Of a stretch of DNA of 29,008 nucleotides, positions 22,893 through 29,008 are shown piece by piece; position 1 is the stretch's first letter; each line of letters opens with the position of its first letter. The notes below the pieces were generated by a model, which was not told where the DNA came from, did not search any database, and saw only the letters and a list, made by a program, of their open reading frames with translations. The DNA comes from CAZQGJ01 sp964592905. GTDB taxonomy: Bacteria; Patescibacteriota; UBA1384; CAYGGE01. The DNA is taken from assembly GCA_964592905.1 (NCBI GenBank), contig CAZQGJ010000004.1, forward strand, positions 1-29,008. The letters are read 5' to 3'. A program made the translations under genes and the position numbers.

Positions 22893-23726
22893 ATGCAGCC
22901 TACATTTTATCCCGCTTATTGGCCCGATCCGACCTACTCACTCGACTTTCATCGTCTGATCCTAACTGAGCTCGCCGAGCTAGCCGATGTCATTCATCTT
23001 GATTTTGTCGATCCTGATTTCGGCTCGACCAGTCCAGTCGGATCGACTAATCCAGCCCGCTCGGCTGTTGCTACCGCCGATTGGCAGGCCATTCTCGATC
23101 ATCCAACCATGGACGCAATTCGCCCACGCTTGCTCTTACATCTGATGTCCCCGGCTTTAGTCAGTCAGACTAAGCTGGCTATTAAGGCCGGAATCAAGCA
23201 TTTTATCTTGCCAACGACCGACTGGTCCGAGTTTGTCGCCACTCAGACTGAGTGTCAAAAATCTCAATGTTACTATCTACCCTCGCTTGAGCCAACCGAG
23301 ATGCTTTCCGAGCAGCAACAGCTAGCGCTAAGCGAACAGCCATTAATGATGGGTCTGAATCTAATGGGTGTTGACTCTGGTGCCACCGGGCAGCCTCAGC
23401 AAACAGAGCGCCTATTGTCCAAGATAGCTATCTACCGTGAAACACAGCCCAATTGGCTATTAGCGGTTGACGGTGGCGTCAGGCTCGATAATGTCGCTTC
23501 GCTTTGGCAGGCTGGAGTCAGCCTCGTCTTCGCCTCGCAATACGGCTACTGGCCAAGTCCTACTAGTTCCGAGGGTTTTGCGCTCTACCAGAACTTAGCA
23601 GCGGACCTACCGGCCTTAACTGCAGAACTGGCTCAAGATCGTCACGAGAACCAAGCCCGTTTCGCGAGCTTTGCAACCTCTGCAACTTCTGCGATGTCAA
23701 ATAATAGGACTGTTGATGTTAGTTAA
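22893..23726 (+). CDS. Divergent ribulose-phosphate 3-epimerase-like TIM-barrel protein
   Basis: The 277-residue protein aligns by motif with Rpe, which interconverts ribulose 5-phosphate and xylulose 5-phosphate. The four metal-ligand positions appear to be kept: His35 and Asp37 in IHLDFVDPDF, His83 in LLLHLMSP, and Asp193 in LAVDGGVRLDN. The phosphate-binding loop GVDSGATGQPQQ stands in for VNPGFGGQ. The N-terminus lacks the usual PSILSADF motif, and the protein has about 50 extra C-terminal residues ending in a Ser/Ala/Thr-rich tail encoded by a 9-bp repeat (23673-23699). It overlaps the aldolase gene by 11 bases. Activity is likely but not certain. Confidence 0.75.
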   Translation: MQPTFYPAYWPDPTYSLDFHRLILTELAELADVIHLDFVDPDFGSTSPVGSTNPARSAVATADWQAILDHPTMDAIRPRLLLHLMSPALVSQTKLAIKAGIKHFILPTTDWSEFVATQTECQKSQCYYLPSLEPTEMLSEQQQLALSEQPLMMGLNLMGVDSGATGQPQQTERLLSKIAIYRETQPNWLLAVDGGVRLDNVASLWQAGVSLVFASQYGYWPSPTSSEGFALYQNLAADLPALTAELAQDRHENQARFASFATSATSAMSNNRTVDVS

Positions 23727-24573
23727 TCCTTTGAGTCTATTGCAACAGGCGCGGGCCAAGGGTTATGCCATTGGCGCCTTTAATACCTCTGACCTTGAGA
23801 TTAGTCAAGGCATTATCGAGGCGGCCGTAGAGCTGCGTTCGCCGGTCATCCTCCAGGCTTCTGAAAAGGCGATTGAGTATGCCGGCATTAAAACTCTGGT
23901 TGCGATTCTGACGAGCCTGGCCGAAGAGGCGCCGATTCCGGTTGCCATTCATCTTGATCACGGCCGATCTGTCGAGATCGCCCTCCAGGCGATAGAGGCC
24001 GGGTTCACTTCGGTTATGATAGATACCTCCAAAGATAGCTACGCTAAAAATGTCGAACAGGTCCAGGCCGTCGTCAAGGTGGCTCATCGACGCGGCATCG
24101 CTGTCGAGGCTGAGCTCGGCTCGATTACCGGCAAAGAGGACTATATCGAAGCGCTCAAGTCGCGTTTAACCGATCCTGATCAGGCCGTCGATTTTGTTAG
24201 TCAGACCGCCTGCGATAGCTTAGCTGTATCGATCGGTAACGCGCATGGCAAACCTAACGCTACCGAGATCTTTGATCTCGATCGCTTACGCCTGATTGCT
24301 CAAAAAGTGAAAATCCCACTAGTCTTGCACGGCGCCTCGAGTACTCATCCGGCTCGCATCAGTGCGGCTATCCAGGCCGGGATCGCCAAGATTAATATCG
24401 ATACCGACGTTCGTCTGGCCTTTTCCGGCGAGTTACGAGAATTTTTAGCCCGTCATCCCGAGGCCTATGATCCACGCGAATATCTGAGTAGCGCTCGCGA
24501 AGCGGTCCGAAAGCTAGTGCTACACCGAATCGATCAGTTTGGTTCGGCCAATCAAGGGGGACATCATGCATGA
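23716..24573 (+). CDS. fba: Class II fructose-bisphosphate aldolase
   Basis: This zinc enzyme splits fructose 1,6-bisphosphate into glyceraldehyde 3-phosphate and dihydroxyacetone phosphate, or makes a tagatose analogue. The start at 23716 is preferred over an in-frame ATG at 23671. AGGA lies 6 bases upstream, and MLVNPLSLLQQARAKGYAIGAFN is the standard family N-terminus. The 285 residues include HLDHG (79-83, catalytic Asp81 and zinc His82), EAELGSITG, GNAHGKP and LHGASS, all expected in class II. It overlaps both neighbours (11 bases with the epimerase-like gene, 8 with the kinase gene), so the three are very likely co-translated. Confidence 0.94.
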   Translation: MLVNPLSLLQQARAKGYAIGAFNTSDLEISQGIIEAAVELRSPVILQASEKAIEYAGIKTLVAILTSLAEEAPIPVAIHLDHGRSVEIALQAIEAGFTSVMIDTSKDSYAKNVEQVQAVVKVAHRRGIAVEAELGSITGKEDYIEALKSRLTDPDQAVDFVSQTACDSLAVSIGNAHGKPNATEIFDLDRLRLIAQKVKIPLVLHGASSTHPARISAAIQAGIAKINIDTDVRLAFSGELREFLARHPEAYDPREYLSSAREAVRKLVLHRIDQFGSANQGGHHA

Positions 24574-25624
24574 TTTAATCACAGTCGGTGACGCCGGTGT
24601 CGATGTCTTTTTGGCGCTAGCTGATAACGAGGCCGAGGTTAACTGTCGACTTGATCGACAAGATTGTCGAATCAGCCTACCTTATGCCGAGAAAATACCG
24701 ATTGAAAAGTTAACTAAGACGATTGCCATGAACGCTTGCAATGTGGCGGTGGGAGCGGCTCGACTCGGCTTAAAAACAGCCCTTATCGCCTCGACAGGTA
24801 CTGATCCCGATGGCCAGCTGGTCAGGGCTGGTTTAAAGCTGGCCAAGGTTGACTCGCGTTATCTTGGTCACCAAGATCAGACCAACTTCTCGGCCGTTAT
24901 CAACTATCAAGGTGAACGGACGATCTTAGTCCATCATGCGCCACATCGCTATCACTGGCCCAAGCCACGACCTACTCGCGGGCTCTATCTGACCTCGATG
25001 AAAGATGGTTGGGAGTCGATCATTCCAGAGCTGACCGACTATCTCGAGCGTCACAAGCCGATCTTTGGCTATAATCCCGGGACATATCAGCTCAGACAGG
25101 GCATCAAGGTTAGTCGAGCTCTTTTGAAATTAACCACCGTCTTGTTTGTTAATCGCCAAGAGGCTGAGCGCTATTTAGAGCTGCCGATTAATACGCCTGT
25201 CGATAAGCTCTTACACGAACTCTTAGCACTTGGTCCAAAGCAAGTAGTCATCACTGATGGCCCGACCGGAGCCTATTATAGTGACGCTCAAGAGAGCTTA
25301 TTTATTGCGACCTATCAAGTTCCAGTTGTCGAGCGGACCGGCTGCGGCGATGCCTTTGCCACCGGTTTTATGGCGGCTCGGCTGGCTGGTCAGTCAACAA
25401 CCGAGACTCTGCGTTGGGCGAGCTTCGAGGCGGCGGCCGTTTTACAAGAGATCGGTCCACAGGCTGGCTATCTGACCAAAGCCGAACTGACTGCCGTCGG
25501 GAATCACCGACAACACTTTCAGGCTGTCCCGTTAATGCAAGCCTTAGATAAGATTCAGCCAAAGCCAGGCTCACGTCAAATTCGCTCCCCTAAAGTCGCT
25601 CAATCCTCTAAAAGAAAGGTCTAA
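24566..25624 (+). CDS. PfkB-family carbohydrate kinase
   Basis: The 352-residue protein is a ribokinase/PfkB-superfamily sugar kinase. The start at 24566 is favoured over 24539 because AAGGGGGA precedes it and HDLITVGDAGVDVFL is the usual opening strand. The C-terminal signature reads GCGDAFATGF, with Cys for the common Ala in GAGDAF, and carries the catalytic Asp. NACNVAVGAARLGLKTALIASTGTDPDG is the substrate-side motif. A basic tail of about 25 residues extends past the fold. Placed between aldolase and GAPDH genes, it may phosphorylate fructose 6-phosphate or tagatose 6-phosphate, but ribose, adenosine or other substrates are possible. Confidence 0.85.
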   Translation: MHDLITVGDAGVDVFLALADNEAEVNCRLDRQDCRISLPYAEKIPIEKLTKTIAMNACNVAVGAARLGLKTALIASTGTDPDGQLVRAGLKLAKVDSRYLGHQDQTNFSAVINYQGERTILVHHAPHRYHWPKPRPTRGLYLTSMKDGWESIIPELTDYLERHKPIFGYNPGTYQLRQGIKVSRALLKLTTVLFVNRQEAERYLELPINTPVDKLLHELLALGPKQVVITDGPTGAYYSDAQESLFIATYQVPVVERTGCGDAFATGFMAARLAGQSTTETLRWASFEAAAVLQEIGPQAGYLTKAELTAVGNHRQHFQAVPLMQALDKIQPKPGSRQIRSPKVAQSSKRKV

Positions 25625-25625
25625 G

Positions 25626-26666
25626 ATGCGTTTAGCAATTAACGGTTTCGGTCGAATCGGCCGAGTTGCCACCCGAGTTCTCTTAGAAAAGGGCCAGATC
25701 AAATCTTTAGTCGCTATTAACGATTTAGGCGACGCGGTCAGCCTGGCTCATCTTTTGACTTATGACTCAAACTACGGCCATATCGGTGTCGAAGTCAGTG
25801 GCGAAAACTTCACCAGTTTGGCCGATCCTGATGGTCCGAGCGGAATTCTAACTGTAGACGGACACGATATTCATGTTTTTGCCCAAAAAGATCCGGTCAA
25901 GTTGCCTTGGGCCGACCTCAAGATCGATGTGGTTATCGAGTCGACCGGTAAGTTTACCGATGCGGCGGGAGCCGGCTTGCATTTAACGGCCGGCGCTAAG
26001 CGTGTTGTCATCTCGGCGCCAGCTAAAGACCCCGAGATTAAAACCTTAGTCATGGGCATTAATCAACTGGAGATTCGTCAAAAGGACTTAATCATCTCTA
26101 ATGCCTCATGTACCACCAACTGTATCGCGCCGGTGGCAGCTATCATTGCTGAGCATTTTGGGATTCGTAAGGCGATGATGACGACGATCCATAGCTACAC
26201 CGCCGATCAAAATCTCCAAGATGGTCCGCACAAGGATCTGAGGCGGGCACGGGCGGCGGCCGTTAATATCGTCCCGACTTCAACCGGAGCCACGCTGGCG
26301 GCGGCCGAAGTCGTAGTCGAGCTCAAAGAGCTCTTTGCTGGCTTAGCCATTCGTGTACCGGTTGCCGTTGGCTCGCTCTCTGATTTTACCTTCGTCCTCA
26401 AAAAGAAGACCACCGTCGAAGCGGTTAATCAAGTTCTGACCAAAGCTAGTCAGCACAAGAACTGGCGGGGGATTTTATCGGTCACCCAGGCGCCGATAGT
26501 CAGTAGCGATATTATTGGCGATACACATTCCGCCATTATCGATTTGAGTCTGACAGCTCTGGTCGATGGCGATCTGCTCAAAGTTGTGGCCTGGTACGAC
26601 AACGAGTTCGGTTACTCCAACCGTTTGATCGAGGCGGCAACTCTCATCGCCGCACAGGCTAAATAG
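25626..26666 (+). CDS. gap: Glyceraldehyde-3-phosphate dehydrogenase, type I
   Basis: GAPDH oxidises glyceraldehyde 3-phosphate to 1,3-bisphosphoglycerate with NAD(P). The 346-residue chain has the Rossmann motif INGFGRIGRVATR (6-18), the catalytic ASCTTNC with Cys162, the histidine in TIHSYTADQ, and the substrate-binding ending WYDNEFGYSNRL. No insertions or missing residues are evident. It begins 1 base after the PfkB stop, so it is in the same transcript as rpe-like, fba and pfkB. It closes the cluster, and the next gene, ftsE, has its own putative promoter. Confidence 0.97.
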   Translation: MRLAINGFGRIGRVATRVLLEKGQIKSLVAINDLGDAVSLAHLLTYDSNYGHIGVEVSGENFTSLADPDGPSGILTVDGHDIHVFAQKDPVKLPWADLKIDVVIESTGKFTDAAGAGLHLTAGAKRVVISAPAKDPEIKTLVMGINQLEIRQKDLIISNASCTTNCIAPVAAIIAEHFGIRKAMMTTIHSYTADQNLQDGPHKDLRRARAAAVNIVPTSTGATLAAAEVVVELKELFAGLAIRVPVAVGSLSDFTFVLKKKTTVEAVNQVLTKASQHKNWRGILSVTQAPIVSSDIIGDTHSAIIDLSLTALVDGDLLKVVAWYDNEFGYSNRLIEAATLIAAQAK

Positions 26667-26675
26667 CCATCTCTA

Positions 26676-26684
26676 TGTTAAGAT
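26676..26684 (+). promoter_or_regulatory. Putative extended -10 promoter (TGTTAAGAT) for ftsEX
   Basis: TG-T-TAAGAT lies just after the gap stop codon. The predicted start, about 26691, directly precedes the AAGGAG Shine-Dalgarno (26692-26697) of ftsE. It would separate ftsEX and its partner from the sugar-phosphate operon. The -10 matches consensus at 4 of 6 positions and no -35 was recognised. Confidence 0.4.
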
Positions 26685-26704
26685 AAAATTTAAGGAGTGG
26701 TAGC

Positions 26705-27415
26705 TTGTCGCATAAACCTGAAGCAGTCGATACTAGCCTCATCAAATTAGAAAAGATTGAAAAGCGTTATGGCGATCAGGTCGCCTTAGCTGATATCAAT
26801 TTAGAGTTTGCTGATGGTGAATTTGTCTGTTTGGTCGGGCCCTCTGGAGCAGGCAAATCGACCCTCATCCGACTACTGATTGCCGAGGAATCTCCAAGTC
26901 ACGGTCGAATCTATGTCGCCAACAGAGACATCACCCGGCTGCGCGCCCACGAGTTGCCCTTTTATCGACGCAAGGTCGGTGTCGTTTTCCAGGATTTTAA
27001 ACTTTTACCACAAAAGAATGTAGCCGAAAATGTCGCCTTTGCTCTCGAAGTTTCCGATGTCCCCGAGGCCGAAATACAGGAACGGGTCCCGAAGATCCTA
27101 GCCCTGGTCGGTATGGATCATAAACTCAAGAGCTTTCCTCACGAACTTTCAGGCGGTGAGCGTCAGAGGGTGGCGATCGCACGAGCCATGGTCCATTCGC
27201 CACGCATTTTAATCGCCGATGAGCCGACCGGTAATCTCGATCCGATGACCACGGCCGACATTATCGAGCTCTTAATTCGGATCAATAAATCAGGTACCTT
27301 TGTCCTTTTGGCGACTCATAATCGCGAAGTCGTCAATTCTCTGAAACGAAGAGTGATCTTGGTCCGCGGTGGTCAGGTTATTAGCGATAAGCACAAGGGT
27401 GAGTATGTTTTATAA
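26705..27415 (+). CDS. ftsE: Cell-division ABC ATPase FtsE
   Basis: FtsE is the cytoplasmic ATPase that, with FtsX, switches on extracytoplasmic peptidoglycan hydrolases during division. The 236 residues carry Walker A GPSGAGKST (45-53), Q-loop VFQDFK (94-99), ABC signature LSGGERQR (148-155) and Walker B ILIADEPTGNLDP (168-180). The D-loop and the ATHN switch histidine follow. A TTG start with AAGGAG and a 7-base spacer is used. The next gene is ftsX after 15 bases, confirming FtsE over other ABC ATPases. Confidence 0.97.
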   Translation: MSHKPEAVDTSLIKLEKIEKRYGDQVALADINLEFADGEFVCLVGPSGAGKSTLIRLLIAEESPSHGRIYVANRDITRLRAHELPFYRRKVGVVFQDFKLLPQKNVAENVAFALEVSDVPEAEIQERVPKILALVGMDHKLKSFPHELSGGERQRVAIARAMVHSPRILIADEPTGNLDPMTTADIIELLIRINKSGTFVLLATHNREVVNSLKRRVILVRGGQVISDKHKGEYVL

Positions 27416-27430
27416 CCGAGTCTACCAACA

Positions 27431-28411
27431 ATGAGAAAGTTTTTAACCCATTGGCGGCGTATTGCTGGCCTCGGCTCGGTGAACTTTTGGCGTAACCGCT
27501 GGCTGTCGCTGGCAGCTACCCTGATGGTCATGTTAACGATGTTAACCGTTGGCCTCTTTGTGATCGCCTCGGCCTATGTTCACTTGGCGGCGGCCGAGGT
27601 CAAGAGCCGTATCGATCTGACAGTCTATTTCCACGAGAACGCGACCGAAACACAGATCAAGGAGCTACAGCAGCTGCTAACGAGCCGCGCCGATGTTAAG
27701 ACGGTTTACTATATCGATAAAGCCCGTGCTCTCGCCAACTGGCAGGCGCGGGTTAGCGATGCCAAAGTCCGTAACTTAATCACCAAGGATGCTAATCCAC
27801 TACCGCGTCATCTTCAAATCACCGCCGTCGAACCAGAAAGTTACCAGGCGATCAACGATTACATTGCCGATTCGCCCTATCAGAATAGCTTCAAAGAGAT
27901 CAGCTATCAAAATACTAAAGCGGCGATCGATAAGATTATTCAGGTGACGCGCTTTGTTCGGTTAGCTGGGTTTGCGACCTCGGCTTTTCTAGTCGTCATC
28001 TCATTAGTGGTTATTATGAACACGATTCGTTTGACGATCTTTACTCGTCGCGACGAGATCGAGATTATGCGCTTAGTTGGTGCCGAAGCCAGTTTTATCC
28101 GCGTTCCATTTACTATCGAGGCGCTCTATTTCGGTGCTCTGGGTAGCCTCATCGCCTATCTGATCATTGTTAGCTTAGTTTACTCGTTCTTGCCTCAGTT
28201 GAGTCGCTATTTCAGCGGGATCGATCTACCGGTCGATTACCTTGGACAGCTGATCGCGCCGATCAGCCCGCCACTCCTCGATCTGGCAACTTACAGCTTT
28301 GCCACCATCATGATTGGGCTCTGGCCGATGTTAGTTGGCCTCTTAGCCATCGGAATCGTGTATAGTGTAATTTGCTCTAGTATAGCCATTCGCAGATTTC
28401 TCAAACTATAA
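27431..28411 (+). CDS. ftsX: Cell-division permease-like protein FtsX
   Basis: FtsX is the four-helix membrane partner of FtsE. The 326-residue protein has a first transmembrane helix at about 24-48, a large outer domain (about 50-175), then helices near 180-205, 228-255 and 293-318. RLTIFTRRDEIEIMRLVGA between helices two and three is the family motif that contacts FtsE. The outer domain is where FtsX binds coiled-coil hydrolases or activators, and the gene downstream encodes such a protein. There is no clear Shine-Dalgarno, so translation may depend on coupling to ftsE or on other signals. Confidence 0.95.
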   Translation: MRKFLTHWRRIAGLGSVNFWRNRWLSLAATLMVMLTMLTVGLFVIASAYVHLAAAEVKSRIDLTVYFHENATETQIKELQQLLTSRADVKTVYYIDKARALANWQARVSDAKVRNLITKDANPLPRHLQITAVEPESYQAINDYIADSPYQNSFKEISYQNTKAAIDKIIQVTRFVRLAGFATSAFLVVISLVVIMNTIRLTIFTRRDEIEIMRLVGAEASFIRVPFTIEALYFGALGSLIAYLIIVSLVYSFLPQLSRYFSGIDLPVDYLGQLIAPISPPLLDLATYSFATIMIGLWPMLVGLLAIGIVYSVICSSIAIRRFLKL

Positions 28412-28416
28412 TCTAT

Positions 28417-29008
28417 ATGAAACAGTTACTATCTAGCCGCAATCTCATTCTTCTACCGCTCTGCTTGTTGTTACTCGGATTAGCCAACCAGCGACAGATA
28501 GTGGTCGCGGCGGTTAACAGTAATGCTTTGCAAGATCTCAAAGCCGTTTTAGAGCAGAAAAAGCAGCTCGATAATCAGATCAAGGCCAAACAAGAAGAGG
28601 CCAAAAAAAAGGCGGCCGAGGCGGCTAAGGCCGAGAGCGAGCGTCAACGTCTGGCTAGCTTAATCAAAGAGCTGGAGAGCCAAATTAGTCAAACGGTTAA
28701 GAGTCAAGAACGAACCACCCAGTCGATCAACGAAAAACAGCGCGATATCGCCACTCAAGAGACAGCGATCGCCGAAAAGCAACATCAGTTAGAGGTTAAA
28801 AAGGTCGAGACTCTCGACACCGTCAGTCTCTATTATCAGCAGCTTCAGAGCGGGAATAGTGCCTTAATCTCCTTACTAGGTAATGAGTCCTTAACCGATT
28901 ACCTTAAAGCCCAGACTGGTTCAACGGCGCTAGTTGGTTTTTTGCAACAGCAGGCGGCTGAGCTTGAGGATCGTCGCGTAGAGCTAGTTGATTACAAGAA
29001 TACTCTCG
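28417..29008 (+). CDS. Secreted coiled-coil protein, probable EnvC/PcsB-type partner of FtsEX (partial)
   Basis: An open frame begins at ATG 28417, 5 bases after the ftsX stop, and runs past the window end, so only about 197 residues are visible. The first 33 or so form a signal peptide (basic start, Leu-rich core, then VAAV). The rest, to about residue 150, is a long coiled coil (LKAVLEQKKQLDNQIKAK onward), followed by a helical region LYYQQLQSGNSALISLLG. This is the N-terminal architecture of PcsB, EnvC and related proteins, whose hydrolase or LytM domain is at the C-terminus, outside the window. The position after ftsEX supports the role. No Shine-Dalgarno precedes the ATG. Confidence 0.75.
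   Translation, partial: MKQLLSSRNLILLPLCLLLLGLANQRQIVVAAVNSNALQDLKAVLEQKKQLDNQIKAKQEEAKKKAAEAAKAESERQRLASLIKELESQISQTVKSQERTTQSINEKQRDIATQETAIAEKQHQLEVKKVETLDTVSLYYQQLQSGNSALISLLGNESLTDYLKAQTGSTALVGFLQQQAAELEDRRVELVDYKNTL

Noticed and set aside
23671..23715. Longer aldolase start at ATG 23671
   Set aside because: The extra 15 residues lie inside the epimerase-like gene and do not match the family; ATG 23716 has AGGA at the right distance and begins with the typical aldolase N-terminus.
24539..24565. Longer PfkB start at 24539
   Set aside because: It would add nine residues deep inside fba; ATG 24566 is preceded by AAGGGGGA and starts right at the first conserved strand.
28407..28412. Perfect TATAAT 4 bases before the coiled-coil gene start
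   Set aside because: It is formed by the last codon and stop of ftsX (CTATAA plus T), no TG or -35 accompanies it, and it is too close to the ATG for the usual start spacing; probably coincidental.

Overview
The window is a dense, almost entirely plus-strand stretch of bacterial chromosome: about 30 genes, most gaps under 60 bases, many start/stop overlaps. The gene mix suggests a member of the Candidate Phyla Radiation (Patescibacteria), most likely Saccharibacteria (TM7) or a relative. Pointers are a class I (archaeal-type) lysyl-tRNA synthetase, a single-pass protein with a baseplate J-like domain next to an FtsA/PilM-like ATPase, a divergent ribulose-phosphate epimerase and a partial sugar-phosphate pathway. 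TGA is an ordinary stop here (mreC, the aldolase, two accessory genes), which argues against the recoded Gracilibacteria/Absconditabacteria. The phylum assignment is inference from gene content.

Layout. 1-1855: redox and housekeeping genes (DsbA-like oxidoreductase, MsrA, inorganic pyrophosphatase) and an overlapping 44-codon two-helix membrane protein. 1870-4899: FtsA/PilM-like ATPase and baseplate J-like envelope protein. 4912-10519: RuvX/YqgF, MltG, then the rod-shape and peptidoglycan set MreB, MreC, MreD and PBP2. 10578-16450: GreA, class I LysRS, SerRS and SecA. 16454-19174: an AT-richer accessory run (NYN-domain nuclease, Nudix with an in-frame nonsense codon, peptidase E-like, nucleotidyltransferase-like, second Nudix). 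19253-20375: the only minus-strand genes, an exported TasA/SipW-type protein and a small coiled-coil protein. 20421-26666: RpiB, a SLOG/LOG protein, a beta-CASP nuclease, Rpe-like epimerase, class II aldolase, PfkB kinase and GAPDH. 26705-end: FtsE, FtsX and the 5' part of a secreted coiled-coil protein that looks like the EnvC/PcsB-type partner of FtsEX.

Together the genes cover cell-envelope growth and division (MreBCD-PBP2-MltG, FtsEX plus coiled-coil partner, SecA export, DsbA folding), translation, and central sugar metabolism. The most notable signals beyond gene calls are: extended -10 promoters (TGnTAnnAT) ending only 6-9 bases before ATG codons that lack a Shine-Dalgarno, predicting leaderless mRNAs; a symmetric divergent promoter built on a palindrome; a conserved Nudix N-terminus broken by a single TAA; a degenerate 16-bp tandem repeat between mreB and mreC; and the small membrane ORF overlapping ppa. 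No tRNA, rRNA, CRISPR array, insertion sequence or prophage was seen, and no gene-free stretch exceeds about 100 bases.
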